This document shows, piece after piece, positions 7,468 through 16,012 of a stretch of 64,000 nt of DNA; position 1 is the stretch's first letter, and each line of letters starts with the position of its first letter. This stretch comes from CAWJLS01 sp963843755. Its GTDB lineage: Bacteria > Acidobacteriota > Thermoanaerobaculia > Multivoradales > DATKCC01. Location of the stretch: NCBI GenBank assembly GCA_963843755.1, contig CAWJLS010000010.1:310001-374000 (forward strand), written 5' to 3'. The notes under the pieces were generated by a model. That model was not told where the DNA came from, made no database searches, and saw only the letters and a list, made by a program, of their open reading frames with translations. A program made the translations under genes and the position numbers.

Positions 7468-8466
7468 TCACTCGATGTCGATCACGACCTTGCCGACGGC
7501 CTGACCGCTTTCGAGCAGGCGGTGAGCGTCGGCGGTCTGGGCGAGGGTGAAGCGGTGGGGGTCGAGGAGGGGGCGGAGGCGTTCGGTGGCGACGAGGGCG
7601 TTGGCGTGGCGGAGGATCTCGCCGTGGTGGGCGCGGCCCTGGTTGTGGATCATCGGCAGGAGCATGAGGACGATGTGGAGGGTGAGGCCCTTGGTCATCG
7701 CCGGGCCCAGGTCGTAGCTCTGCCGGGTGACGATGGAGACGACTTCGGCGTGGAGCGCGGCGGCTTCGATGGCGCGGTCGAGGTTGTCGCCGCCGACCGA
7801 GTCGAAGACCACGTCGAAGCCGGCGCCGCCGGTGATCCGCTCGACGAACGCGGCCGGCGGCTCGTGCCGGTAGTCGATCACCTCGTCGGCACCCAGCTCC
7901 CGGGCGATCCGGGCCTTTTCGGGGGAGGAGGCGGTGGTGGCGACGAGGGTCGCGTCGTCGCCGTGGGCTTTGGCGAGCTGGAGGGCGACGTGGCCGACGC
8001 CGCCGGTCCCGGCGTAGACCAGGACCCGCCGGCCGGCGAGGGTGCGCACCCGGTCGATCAGGCCGTCCCAGGCGGTGATGGCGACCAGGGGGAGCGCCGC
8101 CGCCTCACGGAACGAGAGCAGCTCCGGCTTGGGCGCCAGCAAGCGGGCGTCGGCGACCATGCGCTCGGCCAGGGAGCCCGGGATGCCGCGCAGTCCGCCC
8201 GCGCAGCCGTAGACCGTGTCGCCGGGGCGGAAGGCGGCGACCCCGGAGCCGACCTCCTCGACTGTGCCGGCGACGTCCATGCCGAGGATGCCGGGCAGCT
8301 CCGGTGCGATGGGCGAGCCGTTCCGGCGGAACTTGGTGTCGACCGGATTGACGCCGCTGGCGGCGACGCGGATCAGCACCTCTCCCGGTCCGGGCGACGG
8401 ATCGGGCAGGTCGCGGAGCGCGAAGTGGTCGGGCTCTCCGAACTGGGTCAGGACCATGGCTTTCAT
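7468..8466 (-). CDS. Zinc-independent quinone oxidoreductase / MDR-superfamily alcohol dehydrogenase-like protein
   Basis: 332 residues. The frame is open further upstream, but ATG 8466 preceded by GGAGACCGCCCC gives the normal family start MKAMVLTQFGEP. The N-terminal GroES-like domain has GPGEVLIRVAASGVNPVD and ELPGILGMDVAGTVEEVG. The Rossmann domain has the NADPH-binding VLVYAGTGGVGHVALQLAKA and GADEVIDYR. The structural and catalytic zinc Cys residues of true alcohol dehydrogenases are absent, so it belongs to the quinone oxidoreductase (QOR/zeta-crystallin) branch, which uses NAD(P)H to reduce quinones or enals. The C-terminal SGQAVGKVVIDIE is typical. The substrate is unknown. Confidence 0.88.
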   Translation of the reverse strand: MKAMVLTQFGEPDHFALRDLPDPSPGPGEVLIRVAASGVNPVDTKFRRNGSPIAPELPGILGMDVAGTVEEVGSGVAAFRPGDTVYGCAGGLRGIPGSLAERMVADARLLAPKPELLSFREAAALPLVAITAWDGLIDRVRTLAGRRVLVYAGTGGVGHVALQLAKAHGDDATLVATTASSPEKARIARELGADEVIDYRHEPPAAFVERITGGAGFDVVFDSVGGDNLDRAIEAAALHAEVVSIVTRQSYDLGPAMTKGLTLHIVLMLLPMIHNQGRAHHGEILRHANALVATERLRPLLDPHRFTLAQTADAHRLLESGQAVGKVVIDIE

Positions 8467-8731
8467 GGGGCGGTCTCCTTCGCTGGGTGGTCGGTTGGGT
8501 CGGTGCGGGCGGTTCAGCGAGATCGTCGCCTGCTCTGACGGTACGGAGCAAGATCGGTGCCCCTGTCGGGGTAAGAGCCGGGCCGAGCCCGCTGAGATTC
8601 CGCCCACGCCCGTGCGACCCCGGCCGCCGTTTCCGTCCTCCCAGGTGGAGGCCTCCGGAGGGAGCCGGGGGCTTTCGGCCAAGGCTTGGGAAGGCCGACG
8701 GAGCGACTGCCACGACGACGGGAGGACGGAG

Positions 8732-9478
8732 ATGATCGAAACGACGGAGAGAGCGCAGGAGGCGACGGATGGGGTGGAGAAGGCGGAGAAGGCGGAGGGG
8801 GTGGCCGGGTCCGGCTGCCCTTGCTGCCGCGAGCTGGAGGAGCCGGACGACGACGGAACGCCGGTCGCCGAGAAGGAGCGCCGGCTGCTCGAGGACGAGG
8901 ACTGGGACGGCCTGATCGCCCTGCGGCGGCGCCAGCTCGCCCGTCATCCCGGCGAGCCCCACTGCATCCTGCGCCTGGCGGACTCCCTCGCCGCCGCCGG
9001 CGACTACGAGACCAGCCTGGCGGTGGCCGGCGACGGCTACCGCGACCACCCGGGCGACCTCTGGCTGGAGGACGCGATCCTCGAGGCCCTGCTCGCCCTC
9101 GGCCGGAGCGAGCACGACTTCCCCTGGTACGGCGACCCGCCGCCCGTGCTGCGCTTGGACGACGCGTTGAGGGAGCGGGTCCGGAAGCTGGTGGCGGCGC
9201 ACCAGGAGGAGCACGACGAGCCGTCGGACCCGTACCTGCTCTACCACGGGCTCGAGGGCGAGGCGTACCTGGCGTTCACTCCCGGGGAGCTGATCGAGGC
9301 GCTCCGGGCCGATCCGGCGTTGGTCGTCGACGAGGATCCGGAGGCGCGCTGGCACACGTGGGTGGTGCCGGCGTCGGGCGCTTCGCCACGGACGGGGTTG
9401 ACGGCGGAGGCGGCGGTAGCGGCAGAGGCGGCAGTGGCGGCCGAGACCGCGCGGACGATGGAGACGGAGCGGGCGTGA
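8732..9478 (+). CDS. Hypothetical protein with TPR-like helices and a CPCC motif
   Basis: 248 residues. ATG 8732 has GGAGGACGGAG directly upstream. The open frame continues further 5' without protein-like character. After a Glu/Ala-rich start comes SGCPCC at about 28-33, then a helical stretch (RLLEDEDWDGLIALRRRQLARHP to LADSLAAAGDYETSLAVA, about 50-105) that looks like two tetratricopeptide-type repeats. The rest is acidic, with DPYLLYHGLEGEAYLAF. The tail is low complexity (repeated EAAVAAE). It is divergent from the oxidoreductase gene and ends 27 bp before the convergent transporter stop. No function is assigned. Confidence 0.7.
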   Translation: MIETTERAQEATDGVEKAEKAEGVAGSGCPCCRELEEPDDDGTPVAEKERRLLEDEDWDGLIALRRRQLARHPGEPHCILRLADSLAAAGDYETSLAVAGDGYRDHPGDLWLEDAILEALLALGRSEHDFPWYGDPPPVLRLDDALRERVRKLVAAHQEEHDEPSDPYLLYHGLEGEAYLAFTPGELIEALRADPALVVDEDPEARWHTWVVPASGASPRTGLTAEAAVAAEAAVAAETARTMETERA

Positions 9479-9505
9479 CCGGGCGGGTCGCGCGGCAGGC
9501 TCGCG

Positions 9506-10876
9506 TCAGGCGGCGGGCTCGCGGGCCGCGGCGGCGGCCCGCTGCCAGTAGTAGAGCGGCAGGCCGGCGGCCAGGGCGATGGCGCCGGCCGCGAGCTGGA
9601 AGGGGGTCGCCTCGAGCAGCAGGGCGGCGGTGAGGGCGAGGGCGAGGAGCGGGACGAGGGGACCGCCTGGGGTCCGGTAGCGATCGGTCCGCTCGCCGGG
9701 ATCGCGTCGCCGCAGGACCAGGACCGCCAGGCAGGTGGGCAGGTACTGCAGGAGCCGCCCGATGACGGCCAGGGCCGCCAGCTCGGCGAAGGAGCCGGAC
9801 AGGGCGATCACGCCGACCAGGAGATAGGTCACCGCCAGGGCGACGCCGGGCGTGCCGCGGCGCGGGTGCAGCCGGCCGAGCACCGGCGGGAGGTCGCCGC
9901 GGTCGGCGAGCGCCGACAACCGGCGCGGCATGATGAGCGCGCTCGCCGCGTTGACGCCGGTGATCGAGATCACGACCGCGATCGCGACCAGCGCCCCGCC
10001 GACCGGTCCGAAGAGGATTCCCGCCGCCGCGGCGACGGCGTTCTCCCGTCCGGCCAGCTCGGGAAGGGCGGCGGCGACCACGGCGATGACGCCGCTGTAG
10101 AGGACGGTGACCGTCGCCAGCACGCCGAGGATCGAGCGGGGCAGCGAGCGCTCGGGACGGTCCATCTCGCCGGCCGGCACCACCAGGTTCTCGAAACCGA
10201 CGTAGGCGTAGAGCATCAGCAGGACGGCCCGGGAGAAGGCCGGGAGCGACGGCAGCGCGGCGCCGATCCCTTCCGCGGCCGGCGGCGCGAACGATCCGAG
10301 CGGCACGAGCGCCAGCCCGGCGGCGGCGAAGGCCACCAGCGTGGCCAGCTTGACCCCGCTCAGGGCGGTCGAGAGGGCGCCTCCGGCCCGAGCGCTCCGC
10401 AGGTTGAGCCAGGCCAGGGCGCCCAGGAAGAGGACGATGGTCACCCGGTGGCCGACGCCGGACGCGACCGCGGGAACGAGGCGTCCGAGGGCGACGGCGA
10501 ACCCCTCGACCAGCGCGCCCCAGGCGACGATTCCGGCGAGCACCGAGATCCACCCGACCGCGAACCCCGTGAGCGGGCCGAACGCCTCCCGGGTGTAGAC
10601 GTAGGCGCCGCCGGTCGAGCGGAAACGGGAGGCCGCCTCGGCGAAGCAGAGGGCGACCAGGCATGCCAACACGCCGGCGCCGACCGCCACCGCCACGGTG
10701 GCGAGCGGCCCCGCGCCTCCCGCCGGCCCGCCGGTCCGGGAGACCAGGCGTCCGGCCACCGGCCCGGGCAGCAGAAAGATGCCGGAGCCGACGACGCAGT
10801 TGACGGCCAGGGCCGCCACGGCGAGGCGCCCCAGCGAGCGGGGGGGCTCCGGCACCTCCGTCGTACGGTTTCGCAC
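9506..10876 (-). CDS. APC-superfamily amino acid permease
   Basis: About 456 residues with some 12 hydrophobic segments. The opening AALAVNCVVGSGIFLLPGPVA is the APC motif I (G-S-G-I-F), which forms the unwound TM1 substrate site. FRSTGGAYVYTREAFGPLTGFAVGW and LLMLYAYVGFENLVVPAGEM (motif with FE) are also typical of amino acid/polyamine-organocation transporters, cation-coupled uptake or exchange carriers in the inner membrane. The start is uncertain: the frame is open to about 11077, and I use GTG 10876, which places a short tail before TM1. No clear Shine-Dalgarno is visible. The substrate cannot be predicted. Confidence 0.82.
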   Translation of the reverse strand: MRNRTTEVPEPPRSLGRLAVAALAVNCVVGSGIFLLPGPVAGRLVSRTGGPAGGAGPLATVAVAVGAGVLACLVALCFAEAASRFRSTGGAYVYTREAFGPLTGFAVGWISVLAGIVAWGALVEGFAVALGRLVPAVASGVGHRVTIVLFLGALAWLNLRSARAGGALSTALSGVKLATLVAFAAAGLALVPLGSFAPPAAEGIGAALPSLPAFSRAVLLMLYAYVGFENLVVPAGEMDRPERSLPRSILGVLATVTVLYSGVIAVVAAALPELAGRENAVAAAAGILFGPVGGALVAIAVVISITGVNAASALIMPRRLSALADRGDLPPVLGRLHPRRGTPGVALAVTYLLVGVIALSGSFAELAALAVIGRLLQYLPTCLAVLVLRRRDPGERTDRYRTPGGPLVPLLALALTAALLLEATPFQLAAGAIALAAGLPLYYWQRAAAAAREPAA

Positions 10877-11198
10877 AACACCGGGGTGCCCGTCGCCCCA
10901 CGACCGTGACAGGATGATCGGGCGGATCGCTCTCGGGTTCTTCCGGAGTTTCTTGCGAGCGGTTTTTCGCAATGTAGCTTGTGTTCTTCCTTGGGGCTCG
11001 ACGTGTCGTCTATCGATCGTCTGCGGGCGCCCGATTCTGATGGATTCTGATCGAAACGGATCGGGCGTTCGCCGCACTCACGGGCGACGGCGCGGCGACC
11101 GGTCGAAGCGCGGCCGGGGGAGTCGGGTGAGGGATTTTCCGTGCGGTGGGCGTCCGTATCCCGTCGCCGACCCGATGTCGGCGGCCGGACGGTTCGCC

Positions 11199-11218
11199 GA
11201 CGGTCTCATCAGACCGTC
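11199..11218 (+). promoter_or_regulatory. Perfect palindrome upstream of the ACP-ketosynthase operon
   Basis: GACGGTCT-CATC-AGACCGTC, 8-bp perfect arms, 46 bp before the ACP start codon. It could be an operator for a dimeric regulator or a leader hairpin. A weak -10-like TAGAGT lies just downstream at about 11225-11230. In the rest of the 10877-11263 gap between the divergent permease and this operon I see no gene. Confidence 0.4.
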
Positions 11219-11263
11219 TCGTGTAGAGTATGGGTCTTTCACGGATCGATAGGAGACGATGGC

Positions 11264-11518
11264 ATGGATGCCACCGAAGTCGCAGCAAAGGTTAAGGAAA
11301 TCATCAATAATGTGACTAGTATCCCCGTCGACGAGATCGACGACGGGGCGTCGCTCCGGGACGACCTGGACCTCGACTCCTTGTCGCTGATGGAGATCGG
11401 CGTGGATATCGACTACGCCTTCAAGCTCGGTCTCCCGGACGAGACGCTGCAGAAGATCGGCACCGTGCAGGACGCGGTCGCGCTGGTCCTCGAACACCAG
11501 GCCGTCCGCACGGCATGA
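11264..11518 (+). CDS. Acyl carrier protein of a ketosynthase operon
   Basis: 84 residues. The phosphopantetheine attachment motif DLDLDSLSLME places the prosthetic group on the Ser of DSL near residue 39. The helix after it (GVDIDYAFKLGLPDETLQKIGTVQDAVALV) fits the ACP fold. ATG 11264 has AGGAGA eleven bases upstream. An alternative ATG five bases earlier is out of frame. The ACP is acidic, as expected for docking to basic ketosynthase surfaces. It is the first gene of a tightly coupled operon (ATGA overlap with the ketosynthase), so it is probably the dedicated carrier for this pathway rather than the housekeeping AcpP. Confidence 0.92.
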   Translation: MDATEVAAKVKEIINNVTSIPVDEIDDGASLRDDLDLDSLSLMEIGVDIDYAFKLGLPDETLQKIGTVQDAVALVLEHQAVRTA

Positions 11519-12777
11519 GCATCGGCGCTGGCCCCGGCTCCCCTGTCGGGAGTCGGGTCGTGGTCACCGGGATCGGCGCGGTCACGCCGGTCGGATCCGG
11601 GCGCGAGACCGTCTGGGAACGGCTTCTCGCGGGAACCTGCGGAACCGGGCCGGTCGAGTCGTTCGACACCTCCGACTACCCCGTGCACCAGGGCGGCGAG
11701 GTGCGCGGTTTTCGGCCCGAGCGGCACGTGGTCGCCCTCGACCCGTCCAGCCTCGGGCGCGCCTCCCAGCTCGCGATCGCCGCGGCGCACATGGCGCTCG
11801 ACGACGCGGGGCCGGAGGTGCTCGCCGCCGCGGCGGAGCGCTGTGGGGTCGCCATGGGGACCACGTCCGGCGAGCCGCGGGAGATCGAGGCGCTGGACGA
11901 CGACCTGGTCGCCGAGCGCCTGGGCTCCGCCGGCCCCGGGTTCATCGCCCGCTATCCCTGTCACGTGATCGCCGCCAACATCGCCGCGGAGCTGGGCTTT
12001 GCCGGAGTCAACGCCATGATCCCGACCGCCTGCGCGGCCGGCAACTACGCGATCGCCTATGCCGTCGACGCCTTGCGCGCCGGCCGCGCCGACCTGATGC
12101 TCGCCGGCGGGGCGGACTGCTTCAGCCGCATCACCTACACCGGCTTCGCGCGGTTGGGGGCGATCTCGCCCGATCTCTGCCGGCCGTTCGATCGCGACCG
12201 GCAGGGGATGATCCCGGGAGAGGGCGCGGCGGTGCTGGTGCTCGAGCGCCTCGAGCGGGCCCGCGCGCGCGGCGCCACGATCTACGCCGAGGTCGCCGGC
12301 TACGGGTTGACCTGCGATGCCCACCACATGACCGCGGCCGATCCGGAGGGAGCCGGCGGCGCCCGGGCGATGGAGCGGGCCCTGGCCGAGAGCGGTCTGC
12401 GCCCGGACGAGGTCTCCTACATCAGTGCCCACGGCACCGGGACGCCGACCAACGACCGGCAGGAGACGATCGCCATGAAGCGGGTCTTCGGCGACGCCGC
12501 CCGCCGGGTGCCGATCAGCTCGGTCAAGTCGATGCTCGGCCACACCATGGGCGCGGCGTCGGCGATCGAGGCGGCGGTCTGCTCGCTGGCGGTCCACACC
12601 GGGCGCATCCCGCCGACGATGCATCTCGAAACCCCGGACCCGGAGTGCGATCTCGACTACGTTCCGGGGACCGCGCGGGAGCTCTCGGTGGAGGTCGCCA
12701 TGAACAACGCCTACGCGTTCGGCGGCAACAACGCGTCGGTGATCTTCCGGGCGGTCCACGAAGGGGGCGCGTCGTGA
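11515..12777 (+). CDS. Beta-ketoacyl-ACP synthase (FabF-type, active KS)
   Basis: 420 residues, thiolase fold. The complete Cys-His-His triad is visible: Cys173 in IPTACAAGNYAIAYA, His in ISAHGTGTPTND (about 304), and His in SSVKSMLGHTMGAAS (about 345). The enzyme extends an ACP-bound acyl chain by decarboxylative Claisen condensation with malonyl-ACP. The next gene encodes a related protein lacking these residues, so the pair has the KS-alpha/chain-length-factor arrangement of type II polyketide and aryl-polyene systems. The start overlaps the ACP stop (ATGA), and the stop overlaps the next start (GTGA). Confidence 0.93.
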   Translation: MSIGAGPGSPVGSRVVVTGIGAVTPVGSGRETVWERLLAGTCGTGPVESFDTSDYPVHQGGEVRGFRPERHVVALDPSSLGRASQLAIAAAHMALDDAGPEVLAAAAERCGVAMGTTSGEPREIEALDDDLVAERLGSAGPGFIARYPCHVIAANIAAELGFAGVNAMIPTACAAGNYAIAYAVDALRAGRADLMLAGGADCFSRITYTGFARLGAISPDLCRPFDRDRQGMIPGEGAAVLVLERLERARARGATIYAEVAGYGLTCDAHHMTAADPEGAGGARAMERALAESGLRPDEVSYISAHGTGTPTNDRQETIAMKRVFGDAARRVPISSVKSMLGHTMGAASAIEAAVCSLAVHTGRIPPTMHLETPDPECDLDYVPGTARELSVEVAMNNAYAFGGNNASVIFRAVHEGGAS

Positions 12778-14114
12778 GCGGCGCGGCGACTCCGACGCGA
12801 GCCGCGGCCGGCGGCCGGCCCGTCGTCCCCGTCGTTGTCACCGGGCTGGGGGTGCTGACGGCCCTGGGAGCCACGGTCCCCGAGCTCTGGGGCGCCCTGG
12901 CGGCCGGCCGCTCCGGGATCTCGAAGATCGGTGGGTTCGACACGGCCGGCTTGCCCTGTCGCGTCGGCGGCGAGATCGTCGGCTTCGACCCGCGCGACAC
13001 CCTGGGTCAGGCCAACTTCCGCCCCCTCGACCGGACGGGGCGGCTGGCCACGGTCGCCGCGGCGCTGACCCTGGCGGACGCCGGCTGGAACGGGGAGGAG
13101 CGGGGAGGGGCCGAGCTCGGCCTCGCCCTCGGCACCATGTTCGGCAGCGCCCACACGATCTCGGAGTTCGACCGGCGGGCGCTGGTGGCCGGGCCCAAGT
13201 ACGCCAAGCCGCTCGATTTCGCCAACAGTGTGATCAACGCCGCCGCCGGCCAGGCGGCCATCTGGCACCGGCTGACCGGGGTCAACGGCACGATCAGCGG
13301 CGGCACTACGGCCGGCGTCCAGGCGATCGCCTACGCGGCCGACCTGGTGGCCGCCGGGCGGGCCGACGCGGTCCTGGCCGGCGGCGCCGACGAGCTCTGC
13401 TTCGAGTCGTTCCTCGGCTTCGTTCGCGGCGGGTTCGCCGCCGACATCGACGACATCGGCGGCGAGCACGGCAAGAGCGGGAGCGACGGCTTTGGGGGCG
13501 GGGCAGCGGTTCCGTTCCATCTCCGCCGGCGCGGCTTCCTGCCGGCGGAGGGGGCGGCGCTCCTGATGCTCGAGACCGAGCCGGCGGCGCGCGCCCGCGG
13601 TGCCCGCATCCTGGCCGAGGTGCTGGGGCACGCCACCGCCTTCGACCCGTCCCGCGGGGCGGACCCGGAGCGAACCGCGGCGACGGTGGAGCGGGTGGTG
13701 CGCCAGGCGCTCGGCGACGCCGGGATCGAGCCCGGCGGCGTCGCCTGCTGGAGCGCCTCGGCCAGCGGCCGGCCTACCGGCGACCGGGCCGAGGCGGCGG
13801 GTGTCGCGGCGGCCCTCGGCGGGCGCGCCGCGGAGCTGCCGGTGACCGCCGTCAAGGCCTGCCTCGGGGAGGCGCTGGGCGCCTCCGGGGCGCTCCAGAC
13901 GGTGGCGGCGCTGGGCGCCCTGGCGGCCGGCGAGGCTCCCGGTATCCCGGGCCTCGACGCCACGGACGACGGCTTCCCGTTCCCCCTGGCGGGTCCGGAG
14001 GCACGGCCGGTCGACGCCCGCGGCGCGGCCCTGGTGACCGCGATCGGGCTGGACGGCAACGTCAGCGCCCTGGTGATCGCCGGGCGCAAGGATCTGGAAA
14101 GGTCGGCGTCATGA
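12774..14114 (+). CDS. Ketosynthase-like chain-length-factor protein lacking catalytic residues
   Basis: 446 residues from GTG 12774. It is homologous to the preceding ketosynthase over its whole length (VVVTGLGVLTALGATVPELW at the start), but the nucleophile position reads SGGTTAGVQAIAYA, with Thr178 in place of Cys. The two active-site His motifs are also gone (SASASGRPTGDRAEA instead of HGTGT, VKACLGEALGASG instead of GHTMGA). It is therefore unlikely to condense by itself and most likely forms a heterodimer with the active KS, setting chain length. Classical chain-length factors usually have Gln at the Cys position, so the Thr is distinctive. There is an insertion rich in Gly around residues 225-250. 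The stop overlaps the halogenase-family start (ATGA). Confidence 0.85.
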   Translation: MSGAATPTRAAAGGRPVVPVVVTGLGVLTALGATVPELWGALAAGRSGISKIGGFDTAGLPCRVGGEIVGFDPRDTLGQANFRPLDRTGRLATVAAALTLADAGWNGEERGGAELGLALGTMFGSAHTISEFDRRALVAGPKYAKPLDFANSVINAAAGQAAIWHRLTGVNGTISGGTTAGVQAIAYAADLVAAGRADAVLAGGADELCFESFLGFVRGGFAADIDDIGGEHGKSGSDGFGGGAAVPFHLRRRGFLPAEGAALLMLETEPAARARGARILAEVLGHATAFDPSRGADPERTAATVERVVRQALGDAGIEPGGVACWSASASGRPTGDRAEAAGVAAALGGRAAELPVTAVKACLGEALGASGALQTVAALGALAAGEAPGIPGLDATDDGFPFPLAGPEARPVDARGAALVTAIGLDGNVSALVIAGRKDLERSAS

Positions 14115-15955
14115 CCGAACGCCACGACGTGGTGATCCTGGGCGGCGGCATGGCGGGGCTGACCCTCGCCCGCCACCTCCTGCTCGACACGGACAAGACG
14201 GTCCTGATCGTCGAGCGCCGGGCCAGCCTGCCGCCCGAGCGCCAGAAGGTGGGCGAGTCGACGGTGCAGCTCGCCGGCTACTACCTCTCGAAGGTCCTCG
14301 ATCTCGAGGAGTACCTCAACCGGGCGCACCTGATGAAGTACAACCTGCGCTTCTACCAGGCGACCCCCGGGCGGGAGAACCGCCGGTTCGAGGACTACGG
14401 CCAGGCCTACATCCGGAGCTTCTCGAACATCGCCAGCTACCAGCTCGACCGCAACCGGTTCGAGGCGGACCTGCTGGAGCTCAACCGCCGGGACCCGCGG
14501 TTCACGATCGCGCTCGGCACTGACGGCCTGGAGGTGGAGCTGGCGACCGATCGGGAGGACGAGGAGGATGGGGAGGGCCTGCCCCATACCGTCCGTTTCC
14601 GTGACGCCGACGGGACCGAGCGCACCGTCGCCGCCGACTGGGTGGTCGACGCCACCGGCCGGCGCCGCCTCCTGGCGCGGCGCCAGCAGCTCGAGCAGCC
14701 GTCCGAGATCCGCCACGGCGCCTTCTTCTGGTGGGTCGACGGGGCGCTCGACATCGAGAAGCTCACCGACCGGTCACGACGGGAGATCCGGCTCAAACCG
14801 GAGCGCGCGGTCCTCGGTCACCTGCCGCCCTGGCTCGCCACCAACCACTTCTGCGACGAGGGCGCCTGGTTCTGGGTCATCCCGCTCCACGGCAAGACCA
14901 GCCTCGGCCTGGTCTACGACTCCGAGGTCGTCTCCCACGACGACGTGTTCTCGGTGGAGAAGGCGACCCGCTGGGTGTGCGAGCGGTTCCCGCTGTTCGC
15001 CCGCGACCTGCCGGGGCGCAAGGTGCTGGACTTCGCCGGCTTCCGCTCCTATGCCTACGACTGCGGCCGGGTGCTGAGCCCGTCGCGCTGGGCCATGGTC
15101 GGCGAGTCGGGCCGCTTCCACGACCCGCTCTACAGCCCGGGGAGCGACCTGATCGCGCTCCACAACACCGTCATCGTCGACCTGATCCGGACCCCTGCGG
15201 CGGCCGAGCGCGCCGCCCGCTGCCCGCTCTACGAGCAGCTCCTGCGCGGCCTCTTCCAGGCCTACGTCCCGTCCTACGCCGGCAGCTACGACGCCCTGGG
15301 CGACCAGGAGACCTTCTGCCTCAAGTACGGCTGGGAGCTGGCGGTCTACTTCGCCTTCTACGTCTTCCCGTTCATCAACGACCTGTTCACCGAGCGCCGG
15401 TTCCTGCCGACCTACCTGCGGCAGTTCGCGCGGCTGGGCCCGTTCAACCGCTCGGTCCACGCCCTGCTCTCCGGCTACTTCCAGTGGAAGAAGGCGCGGC
15501 AGGCGGAGCGCCGCGCGGCAGGGACCGGGGCCGAGCCCGAGGAGCCGCGAGAGCCGATCTTCTTCGATTTCATGGACTTCGGCCCGCTCAAGGCGGCCGA
15601 GTCGACGTTCTACCGGGTCGGCGTGCCGATCGAGACGGCGCGGCGGATCGTCACCGAGCAGGTGGCGAGCCTGGAGCAGATGGTCCGCCTGATCGCGGCC
15701 CGGGTCGCCGCGGTGGTCCTGGACGAGCCGCGGGTTCTGCGCAACCGGGCTTTCGTCGAGGGCATCGACCCGAACGACCAGACCTTCGACCCGCAAGCCA
15801 TGGCCGCGCGTTGGGCCGCCTGTGCCGGCAGCGACGAGGAGTACCCGTGGCCGTTCGACCCGTCCGTCCTCGACCGGTTCGACCGGCCCGGTCGGCCCGG
15901 TCGGCCGGACGGGGTCGCGGTAGGCGCCGAGCCCGCGCCCACGACGGCCGGCTGA
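14111..15955 (+). CDS. Flavin-dependent halogenase-family protein (FAD-dependent oxidoreductase)
   Basis: 614 residues. The FAD-binding N-terminus is VVILGGGMAGLTLARHLL (GxGxxG type), followed by KVGEST near 55, DATG at about 183, the diagnostic tryptophan-halogenase motif WFWVIP (WxWxIP) near 257, and MVGESGRFHDPLYSPGSDL near 335, the family's GDAAGF.DP..S.G region. This group uses FADH2, O2 and halide to chlorinate or brominate substrates, often while they are tethered to a carrier protein, and some members only oxidise. The C-terminal 220 residues are helical and family-specific. The low-complexity end (RFDRPGRPGRPDG) looks like a simple-repeat expansion. It is translationally coupled to the ketosynthase pair, so its likely substrate is the ACP-bound or released chain. 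Confidence 0.82.
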   Translation: MTERHDVVILGGGMAGLTLARHLLLDTDKTVLIVERRASLPPERQKVGESTVQLAGYYLSKVLDLEEYLNRAHLMKYNLRFYQATPGRENRRFEDYGQAYIRSFSNIASYQLDRNRFEADLLELNRRDPRFTIALGTDGLEVELATDREDEEDGEGLPHTVRFRDADGTERTVAADWVVDATGRRRLLARRQQLEQPSEIRHGAFFWWVDGALDIEKLTDRSRREIRLKPERAVLGHLPPWLATNHFCDEGAWFWVIPLHGKTSLGLVYDSEVVSHDDVFSVEKATRWVCERFPLFARDLPGRKVLDFAGFRSYAYDCGRVLSPSRWAMVGESGRFHDPLYSPGSDLIALHNTVIVDLIRTPAAAERAARCPLYEQLLRGLFQAYVPSYAGSYDALGDQETFCLKYGWELAVYFAFYVFPFINDLFTERRFLPTYLRQFARLGPFNRSVHALLSGYFQWKKARQAERRAAGTGAEPEEPREPIFFDFMDFGPLKAAESTFYRVGVPIETARRIVTEQVASLEQMVRLIAARVAAVVLDEPRVLRNRAFVEGIDPNDQTFDPQAMAARWAACAGSDEEYPWPFDPSVLDRFDRPGRPGRPDGVAVGAEPAPTTAG

Positions 15956-16012
15956 GCGGGCCCCGAGCGGCCCACGCCGACGATCCAGCGCCGATCCAGC
16001 AAGGAAGCGACC

